Positions 17,119 through 25,613 of a DNA stretch of 64,000 bases are shown here, one piece after another (the stretch's first letter is position 1; each line of letters opens with the position of its first letter). A program made the translations under genes and the position numbers. Source of the DNA: Dielma sp000508965 (GTDB lineage: Bacteria > Bacillota_I > Bacilli_A > Erysipelotrichales > Erysipelotrichaceae); NCBI GenBank assembly GCA_000508965.1, contig BAHV02000010.1:682001-746000 (forward strand), in the 5' to 3' direction. The notes under the pieces are model-generated. The model was not told the DNA's origin. It ran no database searches and saw only the letters and a list, made by a program, of their open reading frames with translations.

Positions 17119-18957
17119 ATGGCAAGACAGACAAATAACAGAAATAGAAAGAATAACAACCGGAATAATAACTTCACTCCGAAGAAAGAACGGGTAGAGG
17201 TTAAGGCGATTACGTATTCCGGCGTATTGACGGTAGGTGAACTTGCTGAGAAGCTGCACCGCAATGCGAGTGAATTGATCAAGGTATTATTCATGCTGGG
17301 AAATATGGTTACCATTAACTCCACATTAGATGATGAAACGATTGAATTGCTTTGTATGGAATTTAATGTAGAATGTACGAAAGAAAATATTATTGAAGAA
17401 ACCAATCTTGAAGAGGAATTAAAAGAAAATGAAGATGAAGAGTCTACATTGGAATCACGTCCGCCGGTGGTTACGATCATGGGGCATGTTGACCATGGTA
17501 AAACAACCTTATTGGATACAATTCGTAAATCAAGGGTTACCGAAGGTGAATTTGGCGGTATCACTCAGCACATAGGTGCTTATCAGGTGAATGTCAAGGG
17601 TAAAAAGATCACTTTCTTAGATACGCCGGGACATGAGGCATTTACTGCCATGCGTGCACGCGGTGCGCAGGTTACGGATATCGTCGTTATTGTTGTAGCT
17701 GCTGATGATGGCGTTATGCCGCAGACAAAGGAAGCCGTCGATCATGCCAAGGCAGCGGGTGCGCCGGTTATCGTGGCTGTCAACAAGATTGATAAGCCGG
17801 ATGTGAATACGGACCGCATCATGGGAGAAATGTCTGATTTAGGTTTAATGCCTGAGGAATGGGGCGGCGATACGATGTTCTGTCCAATCAGTGCTAAATT
17901 TGGTCAGGGTGTTCCTGAACTGTTGGAATCCATTCAGATTCTTGCTGAGGTTGAAAATTTCCGCGCGAATCCGAACCGTTTAGCTACAGGTACGGTTATT
18001 GAAGCAAAATTAGATAAGGGCCGCGGGCCGGTTGTCAGTCTGCTTGTTCAAAAGGGTACCTTAAAATCGGGAGATGTGTTAGTCGTTGGTTCATGCTATG
18101 GACGTGTACGTAAAATGGTCGATGACCATGGCCGTGAAATCAAGTCGGCCGGGCCTTCTTCACCGGTTGAAATTATCGGTTTAAATGATGTGCCGGTTGC
18201 TGGTGATGTTTTCCGTGTCTTTGATTCTGAAAAGAAGGCAAGACAGATTGCGGAAACCAGAAATCAAGTAAGAATCGATGCTGAACGTAATTCATCCAGT
18301 GCCTTAACGCTTGATGATCTTGCTCGTCAGATCGAAGAAGGTAATATTCAGGAAATCAATGTCATCGTCAAGGCGGATGTTCAGGGCTCTGCGGAAGCAG
18401 TTAAGGCTTCATTGGAAAAACTGGATGTTCAGGGTGTACGAGTAAATGTGATCCGTTCTACTGCCGGTGCGATCACAGAAAGTGATGTTGTATTAGCCAG
18501 TGCTTCAAATGCTATCGTTATTGGTTTTAACGTTCGTCCAAGCGCTAATGTTCGTAAGAAAGCCGAAGAGGAAAAAGTTGAAATCCGTCTGCATAACATT
18601 ATCTATAAAGCATTGGAAGAAATGGAATTGGCCATGAAAGGTATGCTGGCTCCGGTTTATGAAGAAGTTGTTATCGGTCAGGCTGAAGTCCGTCAGACAT
18701 ATAAGGTATCAAAAATCGGTACGATTGCCGGTTGTATGGTTACTGATGGCTGCTTAAAGAAAGAATGTAAGATTCGTCTGATCCGTGATGGTATCGTTAT
18801 CTATACCGGTAAGCTGGCTTCTTTAAAACGTTTCCAAAATGATGCGAAGGAAGTTCAGTCAGGCTATGAGTGCGGCTGTACCATTGAAAATTTCAATGAT
18901 ATCAAAGAAGGCGATATTTTTGAAGCTTATGAAGATCAGCAGGTAGAGGTCGCTTAG
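17119..18957 (+). CDS. infB: Translation initiation factor IF-2
   Basis: IF-2 is the GTPase that places initiator tRNA on the ribosome. The 612-residue product has a short basic, Asn-rich N-terminus, an IF2_N domain, the GTPase motifs GHVDHGKTT near residue 123, DTPGHEAF near 170 and NKIDKPD near 224, and the C-terminal domains. The N-terminal region is short, as is common in Firmicutes. I choose the ATG at 17119 after AGGTGAT; an in-frame ATG 8 codons earlier lies inside ylxQ without a site. The gap to rbfA is one base. Confidence 0.97.
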   Translation: MARQTNNRNRKNNNRNNNFTPKKERVEVKAITYSGVLTVGELAEKLHRNASELIKVLFMLGNMVTINSTLDDETIELLCMEFNVECTKENIIEETNLEEELKENEDEESTLESRPPVVTIMGHVDHGKTTLLDTIRKSRVTEGEFGGITQHIGAYQVNVKGKKITFLDTPGHEAFTAMRARGAQVTDIVVIVVAADDGVMPQTKEAVDHAKAAGAPVIVAVNKIDKPDVNTDRIMGEMSDLGLMPEEWGGDTMFCPISAKFGQGVPELLESIQILAEVENFRANPNRLATGTVIEAKLDKGRGPVVSLLVQKGTLKSGDVLVVGSCYGRVRKMVDDHGREIKSAGPSSPVEIIGLNDVPVAGDVFRVFDSEKKARQIAETRNQVRIDAERNSSSALTLDDLARQIEEGNIQEINVIVKADVQGSAEAVKASLEKLDVQGVRVNVIRSTAGAITESDVVLASASNAIVIGFNVRPSANVRKKAEEEKVEIRLHNIIYKALEEMELAMKGMLAPVYEEVVIGQAEVRQTYKVSKIGTIAGCMVTDGCLKKECKIRLIRDGIVIYTGKLASLKRFQNDAKEVQSGYECGCTIENFNDIKEGDIFEAYEDQQVEVA

Positions 18958-18958
18958 T

Positions 18959-19303
18959 ATGGGATTAAAAAAGGATAAGATGGATAATATTATCCAAAAG
19001 GAAGTCAGTGAAATTATTCAATTTGACCTGAAAAATCCTAAGATCGGTTTTGTGACTATTACCGATGTTGATGTAACATCAGATATGTCTTATGCGAAAA
19101 TCTTTGTTTCTTTTCTGGGACAGGATGCCCGCAAAGAAGCTGGTTTAAAAGCATTAAATCAATCAAAGGGGTTTATCCGCAGTGAATTAGCCAAAAGGCT
19201 GACGATCCGCAAAACGCCGGAATTGATTTTTCAGCTTGATAATTCGCTTGAAAAAGGCAATAAGATTGAAAAAATTCTACATGACATTAATTCAAATAAC
19301 TAA
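18959..19303 (+). CDS. rbfA: 30S ribosome-binding factor RbfA
   Basis: RbfA is a KH-fold protein needed for late 30S maturation. The 114-residue protein shows the family segments VTITDVDVTSDMSYAKIFVS, LNQSKGFIRSELAKRLTIR and the TPELIFQLDNSLEKGNKI end. It directly follows infB and is the last gene of the operon, closed by a tetraloop terminator. Confidence 0.95.
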   Translation: MGLKKDKMDNIIQKEVSEIIQFDLKNPKIGFVTITDVDVTSDMSYAKIFVSFLGQDARKEAGLKALNQSKGFIRSELAKRLTIRKTPELIFQLDNSLEKGNKIEKILHDINSNN

Positions 19304-19329
19304 ATAACTGCTTCGGCAGTTATTTTATT
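19303..19329 (+). terminator. Terminator of the rimP-rbfA operon
   Basis: AATAACTGC/GCAGTTATT stem of 9 bp with a UUCG loop, followed by a T-rich tail. It overlaps the rbfA stop codon. Confidence 0.85.
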
Positions 19330-19342
19330 AGCAGGAGGACGT

Positions 19343-20896
19343 ATGAGTATTTTAACTGTTGAAAATATCAGCCACAGCTTTGGCGGACGAAGTATTTTAG
19401 AAAATGTTTCCTTTCGTCTGTTAAAGGGCGAGCATGTGGGGCTGGTGGGCGCTAATGGTGAGGGGAAATCAACCTTTTTGAATATCATTTGCGGCAAATT
19501 AGAACCAGAACAGGGAAAGGTTGAATGGTGCAACCGCATCACAACCGGTTATCTCGATCAGCATACGGTATTGGAAAAAGGTAAGACGATCCGGATGGTT
19601 TTACAGGATGCCTTTGCCTATCTGTTTAAATTAGAAGCTGAAATGATTGAGATGTATGAAAAGATGGGGGACTGCAGCGAAGAAGAATGCAGCCGCTACA
19701 TGGATGAAGTCGGTATTATTCAGGAAATGCTGGATCATAATGGCTTTTATATGATTGATGCGAAAATCAATGAAGCAGCCAGCGGGCTTGGTCTGCTTGA
19801 TTTGGGATTGGATCGGGATGTTTCAGAGTTATCCGGCGGTCAGCGCACCAAGGTTTTATTATGTAAATTATTGTTGGAGAATCCGATGATTCTAATTCTT
19901 GATGAACCGACCAACTATCTGGATGAGGAGCATATTCGCTGGCTGACGAATTATCTTCAAAATTATGAGAATGCTTTTATTTTGGTCAGCCATGACGTGC
20001 CTTTTTTGAACGATGTAGTAAATATTATTTATCATGTAGAAAATTGCACCCTAACGCGATATGTCGGTGATTATCAAAAATTTGAAGAGGGGCTGGCCAT
20101 GAAGCGGCGTCAGATGGAGGCAGCTTATAATCGTCAGCAGAAGGAAATCGATGAGCTTCAGGATTTCATTCAGCGCAATAAAGCAAGGGTAGCAACCCGT
20201 AATATGGCTGCTTCAAGGCAAAAGAAACTCGATAAGATGGATCTTCTGTCAAAACCAAAGATAAAAATCAAACCGGAGTTTACTTTTTTAACTGCCAGAA
20301 CACCGGGCAAGGTCCTGTTCAAGCTTAATGATCTGGTAATCGGCTATGATGAACCGTTGACTCGTCCGATCAGTATGGAATTTGAACGCAACCGCAAGAT
20401 TGCAATCAAGGGAGTGAACGGTCTTGGTAAGTCAACGCTGTTAAAGACGTTGACTGGTTTGATTCAGCCATACAGCGGTGAAGTGGAAACCGATCCGTAT
20501 CTTGAAATTGGTTATTTTGAACAGGAAGCGGTAAATAATACCAAAACAGCCTTACAGGAAATTTGGGATACTTTTCCTGGCTGGACAAATAATGAGGTGC
20601 GCTCAGCGCTTGCCAAGTGCGGTCTTACAACGGATCATATTGAAACCAGCATGATGGTTTTATCCGGCGGTGAAAACGCAAAGGTCAGATTATGCAGAAT
20701 TCTGAATCAGGAAACCAATGTACTGGTACTGGATGAGCCGACGAATCATTTAGATGTGGAAGCTAAGGATGAGCTTAAGAAGGCCATCAGAGAATACCGC
20801 GGCAGTGTGATTTTAGTATCACATGATCCTGAATTTTATGAAGATATCGTCGATGAAGTATTGAATGTTGAAGATTGGACAACCAAGGTGCTATAA
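19343..20896 (+). CDS. ABC-F family ATP-binding protein
   Basis: The 517-residue protein has two ATP-binding cassettes and no membrane segments, the ABC-F layout. Walker A motifs are GANGEGKST (36-44) and GVNGLGKST (near 357-365); both signature motifs (LSGGQ near 163, LSGGE near 440) and both DEPTN Walker B motifs are present. A charged linker between cassettes (about 250-310) is the P-site tRNA interaction motif region. ABC-F proteins act on the ribosome, either as housekeeping translation factors (YbiT/YkpA-like) or antibiotic protection. The arrangement fits the housekeeping kind, but this is not certain. The stop overlaps the next start by one base. Confidence 0.92.
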   Translation: MSILTVENISHSFGGRSILENVSFRLLKGEHVGLVGANGEGKSTFLNIICGKLEPEQGKVEWCNRITTGYLDQHTVLEKGKTIRMVLQDAFAYLFKLEAEMIEMYEKMGDCSEEECSRYMDEVGIIQEMLDHNGFYMIDAKINEAASGLGLLDLGLDRDVSELSGGQRTKVLLCKLLLENPMILILDEPTNYLDEEHIRWLTNYLQNYENAFILVSHDVPFLNDVVNIIYHVENCTLTRYVGDYQKFEEGLAMKRRQMEAAYNRQQKEIDELQDFIQRNKARVATRNMAASRQKKLDKMDLLSKPKIKIKPEFTFLTARTPGKVLFKLNDLVIGYDEPLTRPISMEFERNRKIAIKGVNGLGKSTLLKTLTGLIQPYSGEVETDPYLEIGYFEQEAVNNTKTALQEIWDTFPGWTNNEVRSALAKCGLTTDHIETSMMVLSGGENAKVRLCRILNQETNVLVLDEPTNHLDVEAKDELKKAIREYRGSVILVSHDPEFYEDIVDEVLNVEDWTTKVL

Positions 20897-21177
20897 TGGT
20901 TAAGAAGCTGTTGATTCTGCTGCCTTCACTGATTCAGGCATGCCTTTGTCTGCTGCCAAAGAGCGGTTTGGTTTTAGCGATGAGCTGTATTCTGGTATTG
21001 ATTCAGGGCGGCTTGTGTGCGCGGATGGCTCAGCCCTTATGGTTTAGCCTGCTGATCACCTTGTTGGCGGCATTGCCAAGGGTAGAAATGCAGAGCGTTC
21101 TTATACTCTATTTGCTGATATTGAATCTATTGGCTTATTTTTGCATTAAAACGATTGTAGCTATTTATCAAAAGTGA
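20896..21177 (+). CDS. Small hydrophobic membrane protein, unknown function
   Basis: The 93-residue protein is nearly all hydrophobic with about three or four short membrane segments. Its ATG shares a base with the stop codon of the ABC-F gene (TAATG), so its translation is likely coupled. I recognise no family. It precedes another unknown membrane protein gene by 9 bases. Confidence 0.7.
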   Translation: MVKKLLILLPSLIQACLCLLPKSGLVLAMSCILVLIQGGLCARMAQPLWFSLLITLLAALPRVEMQSVLILYLLILNLLAYFCIKTIVAIYQK

Positions 21178-21186
21178 GGAAATCCT

Positions 21187-21753
21187 ATGCGTGAATCCAT
21201 AAAAGAATTAAAAAATAAATATCTGATTAACCATTTGCTTCGCCGTGATGAAGTAAGCATTGAGTTAGCGAAGGATGTAACCGATGATGAAGAATACTGT
21301 ACTTTAATGTGGCTTTTAGGCGTTTTATATCAGGAAGAAGGCAATAAAAACGCAGCAACCTATTGTTGTCTGCGCTCAAATGAAATTTGGTGCATGAATC
21401 AGCTGAAGCCTAAGAAAAGACGGTCGGAACTCGTATTTACTAATTTTGTTATGGACGCAGAAATGGAAAGTTTTATTCAGGAAAAGATTGCCTTTATGAA
21501 GGATAAATATAAACATATTAAGCGTCAGCTGATTTATATCAGCATCTGTTTCGGCTCCCTAGCTTTTTTAATTTCATTTTTCTTTTTGAAACTGAGTATT
21601 GGCGCGGCGATTATTGAATGGGTCTGTTTCTCAGTGCTTTCTTTTTGGTTTACCTATGGCCGCAGCAAGGATCGCTTTTATGTCCTGCAGTCAGAAGCCA
21701 GCGGCAAATATTTAAGTGAAGCGGATATGAATTTCGATAAGAAATATCTCTAG
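21187..21753 (+). CDS. Membrane protein with soluble N-terminal region, unknown function
   Basis: The 188-residue protein has about 115 soluble residues with a helical, repeat-like character (RRDEVSIELAKDV, EEGNKNAATYC), then two membrane segments at about 118-136 and 140-157 and a short charged tail. The N-terminal part could be a short TPR-like helical fold. It follows the small hydrophobic gene by 9 bases with an AGTGAGGAAAT site. Its function is unknown. Confidence 0.7.
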   Translation: MRESIKELKNKYLINHLLRRDEVSIELAKDVTDDEEYCTLMWLLGVLYQEEGNKNAATYCCLRSNEIWCMNQLKPKKRRSELVFTNFVMDAEMESFIQEKIAFMKDKYKHIKRQLIYISICFGSLAFLISFFFLKLSIGAAIIEWVCFSVLSFWFTYGRSKDRFYVLQSEASGKYLSEADMNFDKKYL

Positions 21754-21806
21754 CCTATACATAGCCTCTCTTCTTTCATAAGATAGCTTGAAAGGAGAGA
21801 TTTATT

Positions 21807-22319
21807 ATGTACACACGTTATATCTTGAAGCAGGGCGACCGCGGCATTGCCGTTAATAAAATGCAGGCTTATTTGAATATGTTCCAGCGAGCCGGTTATA
21901 TCCGTACCGCTCAGAGTGAGGATGGCATTTACGGCACAAAAACGGCTACCGCAGTTAAAGAATTTCAAGTGTTTGCCCGTTTAAATCCAGATGGTATCAT
22001 CGGCAGCAATACTTGGGATACAATCATGGAAACCTTGAAATTATTAGGGGTTACAACTAATATTCCAGTAGCCAGCAGTTCTTATTATCTGACAAACGGC
22101 AGTACGGGAATCGATGTGTTTAAGATGCAGGAATATATTAACAGCATCGCATCGGTGAATCCATGTCTGCGTCCAGTGACTGTTGATGGTTCCTTTGGCA
22201 ACGCTACAAGAATTGCGGTTCAGCAGTTCCAGTATCTGAATAATATGGCAATTGACGGCAAAATTGGCCGGGCCACTTGGGATGAAATCGTTAATCAAGT
22301 CAATAAAATGGGCAGTTAG
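21807..22319 (+). CDS. Protein of two peptidoglycan-binding (PG_binding_1) domains
   Basis: The 170-residue protein is two copies of the PG_binding_1 module, about residues 8-72 (GDRGIAVNKMQAYLN then EDGIYGTKTATAVKEFQ) and 90-165 (GSTGIDVFKMQEYIN then VDGSFGNATRIAVQQFQ). Such modules usually anchor wall hydrolases, but no catalytic domain is attached. It has no signal peptide or membrane segment, so how it would reach the wall is unclear. In sporeformers similar proteins act in spore cortex or coat. A GAAAGGAGAG site precedes the ATG. Confidence 0.85.
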   Translation: MYTRYILKQGDRGIAVNKMQAYLNMFQRAGYIRTAQSEDGIYGTKTATAVKEFQVFARLNPDGIIGSNTWDTIMETLKLLGVTTNIPVASSSYYLTNGSTGIDVFKMQEYINSIASVNPCLRPVTVDGSFGNATRIAVQQFQYLNNMAIDGKIGRATWDEIVNQVNKMGS

Positions 22320-22328
22320 CAGTAAAAG

Positions 22329-22337
22329 TGGTACACT
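22329..22337 (+). promoter_or_regulatory. Candidate extended -10 promoter of the glutaredoxin-like gene
   Basis: TGG followed by TACACT lies 17 bases before the start codon. No clear -35 is seen. Confidence 0.35.
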
Positions 22338-22354
22338 ATCATTGAGGTGATTCA

Positions 22355-22615
22355 ATGAAACACGTAAAAATGATGATGTTATCTACATGCCCGCATTGTA
22401 AGAAAGCTTTTGAACTGCTTGATGAGCTTAAAAAGGAGCATCCTGAATATCGGGATGTTGAAATTGAAGTGATTGATGAGCAGAAGGAAGAAGAAAAAAC
22501 AAAGGGCTACGATTATTGGTATGTTCCGACATTTTTTGTAGATGATCAGAAACTCCATGAAGGTGTGCCTAGCAAAGCAGCTGTTGAAGCTGTATTGAAA
22601 GCAGCAATTGAATAG
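22355..22615 (+). CDS. Glutaredoxin/thioredoxin-like thiol protein
   Basis: The 86-residue protein has a CPHC active-site motif at residues 10-13 and the cis-proline YVPTFFVDD near residue 52, both typical of the thioredoxin fold. It probably handles thiol-disulfide exchange in the cytoplasm; there is no signal peptide. An acidic insert EQKEEEKTKG separates the two halves. It is followed by a terminator and appears to be a single-gene unit. Confidence 0.85.
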   Translation: MKHVKMMMLSTCPHCKKAFELLDELKKEHPEYRDVEIEVIDEQKEEEKTKGYDYWYVPTFFVDDQKLHEGVPSKAAVEAVLKAAIE

Positions 22616-22627
22616 CAGGAATAAAGA

Positions 22628-22657
22628 AACGGTAATCGAGCGTGATTATCGTTTTTT
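22628..22657 (+). terminator. Terminator after the glutaredoxin-like gene
   Basis: AACGGTAATC pairs with GATTATCGTT (one G-U pair) around a 6-base loop and is followed by six Ts. Confidence 0.85.
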
Positions 22658-22930
22658 CTTAATGGTTGAAATGAACCATATCAGGAGTATAAAGGCAGAG
22701 GCTGGAGAAATGATGCTAATCGAATCATGGCGTACTTTGGCATTGATTGATGTCTGTCATAAAATTATCGGGAAAACCATGAAATAAAAGCCGAAACATG
22801 GAATAAAGCAGGCATAATGAGCTGTAACCTAGGTGGGCAGTTGATTTATGAAGAATTTCGTCTTTCTAGCCATACGATGGTGATGTATTCACCCTATATT
22901 GAATATGAAAAAAACGCTCAAGGCGGGTGC
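22658..22930. other. Gene-poor stretch with two tiny open frames
   Basis: Between the glutaredoxin terminator and the convergent lipid kinase gene there is no convincing gene. Two short plus-strand frames exist, 22662-22787 (41 codons) and 22817-22951 (44 codons, running into the lipid kinase gene). Neither has a good ribosome site and I recognise neither. They could be remnants of a decayed gene. Confidence 0.4.
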
Positions 22931-22940
22931 TTACAGCGTT
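22907..22940 (-). terminator. Terminator of the lipid kinase gene (minus strand)
   Basis: On the minus strand AACGCT/AGCGTT forms a 6-bp stem followed by seven Ts. Its upstream arm overlaps the stop codon. Confidence 0.75.
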
Positions 22941-23860
22941 TTGGTTTCTAAGGATGGCACTATCAGCTTCAGATGCTGTCGGTGGACAATGATTTTAGGA
23001 TTTTTTAATTGCTTGATTTCACCGTCGATACAGACGTTGATCTCATGCTCAGCTTCTACCTGTACTTCATGGCATTGACGGTAATGGACGATTTTTTGAT
23101 ATTGCTTTTGAAGATGCTCACCGCGTTTGTAGACATTCATCAGCTGCAGAATCTTAAGTCGTGAAACCGAGGGAATCAAGACTAAATCGATCAGTCCGTC
23201 CTGCATGTCTGAACACGGGGCTGCCCGATAGCTGCCGCCGTAATATTGGCCGTTTGCCATGACCGCAAAGGTATAATTCTTATGCGGCAGCCGGATACCG
23301 TCAGCAATCAGTTCGAAATGGTTCTTAATGGATGTTAAGAAGCAATAAAATACAGAAATATCATAAGCCTTGGCACCGCTGATAAAAGGCAGCCGTTTAA
23401 AACGTACCATATTCTGGGCAATACTTGAATCAAGACCAATATTGATAACATTAATGCTGAAATGACCATTCACCTCAAGAAGATCGATCTTGCGGGCCGG
23501 AGCTTTAATTAATTCTTTCAGATTAAGGAAAGCATCCATAGCCTGACTGCCGAAGCTTTTCACAAAATCATTGCCGCTGCCGATGGGAACCGGCGCCAGT
23601 TCAACGTTTTCATGATGAACGATGCCGTTGACGATCTCATTCAGCGTGCCGTCACCGCCGCAGCTGTAGATTCTTACGGGCTCATTACTCATGGCATAGT
23701 GCCTGGCAATATCAGTAGCGTCATGAACGCCTTTTGTCACCTCAATGCGATAGGTGCCCTCAACGGCTTCTTCAATGAATATTTTGTTGACAATCGCTGC
23801 GATATGCTTTGTCTGATCACTTTTGCCGGCAGTAGGGTTAATGATAAATATATGCTTCAT
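22931..23860 (-). CDS. Diacylglycerol/lipid kinase family protein (YegS/DgkB-like)
   Basis: The 309-residue protein begins with FIINPTAGK and has the nucleotide-binding motif CGGDGTLNEIVNG near residues 67-79, both hallmarks of the diacylglycerol kinase catalytic family, followed by PIGSGNDFVKS. In Firmicutes the family phosphorylates diacylglycerol to recycle it into phospholipid synthesis, though other lipids are possible. Length is standard. It is a single-gene unit on the minus strand with an AAAGGGAGAAG site and its own promoter. Confidence 0.92.
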   Translation of the reverse strand: MKHIFIINPTAGKSDQTKHIAAIVNKIFIEEAVEGTYRIEVTKGVHDATDIARHYAMSNEPVRIYSCGGDGTLNEIVNGIVHHENVELAPVPIGSGNDFVKSFGSQAMDAFLNLKELIKAPARKIDLLEVNGHFSINVINIGLDSSIAQNMVRFKRLPFISGAKAYDISVFYCFLTSIKNHFELIADGIRLPHKNYTFAVMANGQYYGGSYRAAPCSDMQDGLIDLVLIPSVSRLKILQLMNVYKRGEHLQKQYQKIVHYRQCHEVQVEAEHEINVCIDGEIKQLKNPKIIVHRQHLKLIVPSLETKTL

Positions 23861-23886
23861 AAACTTCTCCCTTTTTCATTAAATTC

Positions 23887-23915
23887 ATTATAGCTGATTT
23901 AAAGATATACAGCAA
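23887..23915 (-). promoter_or_regulatory. Promoter of the lipid kinase gene
   Basis: On the minus strand TTGCTG (23915-23910), a 17-bp spacer and TATAAT (23892-23887) lie just before the gene. Confidence 0.7.
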
Positions 23916-23977
23916 TCATATATGATGAATGAATAGTCTTACAGATTAGTCATAGAGCTATACATTTATTGTGAAAA

Positions 23978-23986
23978 TGTTATAAT
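23978..23986 (+). promoter_or_regulatory. Extended -10 promoter of the NfeD-SPFH operon
   Basis: TGT followed by TATAAT lies 22 bases before the NfeD start codon. Confidence 0.5.
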
Positions 23987-24008
23987 AAGACATGTAAAGG
24001 AGGACATT

Positions 24009-24440
24009 ATGGAACCAACTTTAATATTCTGGATCATTGCGTGTATCGCATTCATCTTAATTGAAGCTATTACCCAGCAGCTGGTAGCTGTATGGTTTGT
24101 GATTGGCAGCGCCTGTTCATTACTGGTTTCACTGTTCGATGTGTCATTTGATCATCAGATAATTATCTTTATCATAGTTTCTATATTGACACTGATTGCA
24201 TTAAGACCATTGCTTAAGAAATTTATGAGCGGCAAGTTTGTTGCTACCAATACAGAAAGCAACATCGGTCAGCTGGCGTTAGTAACAAAGGAATTTGATC
24301 CATTAACGCTTGAAGGCAGAATTTTGGTCAATAATATGGACTGGGCTGCTAAGAGTATTGACGGACACTGTTTTAAAACTGGTGAGAAAGTTATCGTTCA
24401 ATCCATCGAGGGTGTTAAGTGCCTTGTGACGATGGCTTAA
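24009..24440 (+). CDS. NfeD-family membrane protein
   Basis: The 143-residue protein has N-terminal membrane segments (about 5-25, 28-42 and 48-65) followed by a small OB-fold-like domain (IGQLALVTKEF through GEKVIVQSIEG), the short NfeD arrangement. NfeD proteins are encoded beside SPFH/stomatin proteins and work with them in membrane microdomains. That partner gene begins 19 bases downstream, which supports the call. Confidence 0.9.
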   Translation: MEPTLIFWIIACIAFILIEAITQQLVAVWFVIGSACSLLVSLFDVSFDHQIIIFIIVSILTLIALRPLLKKFMSGKFVATNTESNIGQLALVTKEFDPLTLEGRILVNNMDWAAKSIDGHCFKTGEKVIVQSIEGVKCLVTMA

Positions 24441-24459
24441 TAAAAAAGGAGAAAAAATT

Positions 24460-25347
24460 ATGTTTTGGATCGTTATAGGATTATTTTTGCTGTTTATTAT
24501 TGCTTTCCTGGCATTCCATGTGCGGATCGTTAATCAAAGTCAGGCAGTTGTTGTAGAACGCTTGGGGGCTTATCAAACGACATGGGGTACAGGTGTTCAT
24601 TTCCTGCTGCCATTTATGGAACGTGTAGCAACTACGATTTCATTGAAGGAGCATGTGGTTGATTTTGATCCGCAGCCAGTTATCACTAAGGATAACGTTA
24701 CGATGCAGATCGATACTGTTGTTTATTTTCAGGTTACTGATCCGAAGCTTTATGCTTATGGCGTCAACAATCCGATGATGGCTGTTGAGAATTTGACAGC
24801 GACGACTTTGCGTAACATCATTGGTGATTTGGACCTTGATGGCACCTTGACTTCCCGTGATTTAATTAATACTCAGATGCGTGCGATTCTCGATGAAGCA
24901 ACTGATAAATGGGGAATTAAGGTAAACCGCGTAGAGCTGAAGAATATCCTGCCGCCGCGTGAAATTCAGGATGCGATGGAGAAACAGATGAAGGCTGAAC
25001 GTGAACGCCGTGAAGCAATCCTGCAGGCTGAAGGCCGTAAGACAAGTGAAATCTTAATAGCTGAAGGTGAAAAGGAATCAGCGATCCTGAGAGCGGAAGC
25101 AGTTAAGGAACAGAAGATTCGTGAAGCGCAAGGTGAGGCTGAGGCAATTGAATTAGTTCAGAAGGCGTTGGCTGACTCATTAAATGTATTGAGTGCGGCA
25201 ACGATATCTGATGAAGTCTTGAAGCTTAAGAGTTTAGAAGCACTGCAGAAGGTAGCTGACGGACAGGCTACGAAGCTGATTATTCCAAGTGAAATTCAGA
25301 ATTTGTCAAGCTTGATTGCTTCGGTGAAAGAATCAGGTACGTTATAA
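24460..25347 (+). CDS. SPFH/stomatin-family membrane protein (QmcA-like)
   Basis: The 295-residue protein has one N-terminal membrane segment, an SPFH domain (QSQAVVVERLGAYQTTWGTG to the DLDLDGTLTSRDLIN motif), then a long charged coiled-coil region rich in Glu and Ala (about 175-230). Stomatin-like proteins form large membrane-bound assemblies and modulate proteases or channels. It is encoded after NfeD in a two-gene operon that ends at a terminator seven bases past the stop. Confidence 0.94.
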   Translation: MFWIVIGLFLLFIIAFLAFHVRIVNQSQAVVVERLGAYQTTWGTGVHFLLPFMERVATTISLKEHVVDFDPQPVITKDNVTMQIDTVVYFQVTDPKLYAYGVNNPMMAVENLTATTLRNIIGDLDLDGTLTSRDLINTQMRAILDEATDKWGIKVNRVELKNILPPREIQDAMEKQMKAERERREAILQAEGRKTSEILIAEGEKESAILRAEAVKEQKIREAQGEAEAIELVQKALADSLNVLSAATISDEVLKLKSLEALQKVADGQATKLIIPSEIQNLSSLIASVKESGTL

Positions 25348-25353
25348 GAACAC

Positions 25354-25379
25354 AAGACTGCGTAATGCAGTCTTTTTTT
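25354..25379 (+). terminator. Terminator of the NfeD-SPFH operon
   Basis: AAGACTGC/GCAGTCTT stem of 8 bp with a 5-base loop, followed by a T run. Confidence 0.9.
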
Positions 25380-25441
25380 GAATTATTTATTATAAGAATA
25401 AGTGGGATTTATGATGCGGACGTCCAGCTTATTTATCCGGA

Positions 25442-25468
25442 TGCATAATTTCTGAAAATTTTTATGCA
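25442..25468. repeat. Inverted repeat upstream of the hydrogenase operon
   Basis: TGCATAA and TTATGCA are separated by 13 bases. Nearby are a GGACGTCC palindrome (25418-25425) and a distant pair TTTATCCG (25432-25439) / CGGATAAA (25504-25511). These may be regulator sites in the 266-base region before the hydrogenase operon; no protein can be assigned. Confidence 0.4.
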
Positions 25469-25515
25469 GGAAATCATTTTCTTAAGATAGAAGCGTTTTA
25501 ATGCGGATAAACATG

Positions 25516-25524
25516 TGATATAAT
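25516..25524 (+). promoter_or_regulatory. Extended -10 promoter of the hydrogenase operon
   Basis: TGA followed by TATAAT lies 89 bases before the first hydrogenase start codon, leaving a leader of about 80 bases. No clear -35 is seen. Confidence 0.45.
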
Positions 25525-25613
25525 TGACATGGAAACTCAAGTTGTGTTTTTCGCATAGTCTGAATTCATCCGCTATGTGAAGAATTTGACAATTAAAAAA
25601 GGGAGAGAAAATT

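Noticed and set aside
17112..17121. TGATATAATG before infB looks like an extended -10 promoter
   Set aside because: It overlaps the infB start codon and would leave no leader or ribosome site, so it is most likely the AT-rich start context.
17052..17564. 170-codon minus-strand open frame over the start of infB
   Set aside because: It is serine-rich and antisense to the ylxQ/infB junction, with no start signals; it is a shadow frame.
20888..20898. TGCTATAATG at the end of the ABC-F gene looks like an extended -10 promoter
   Set aside because: It overlaps the start codon of the next gene, so a transcript from it could not produce that protein.
22662..22787. 41-codon open frame after the glutaredoxin-like gene
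   Set aside because: It begins just after a strong terminator, lacks a ribosome site and matches no family I know.
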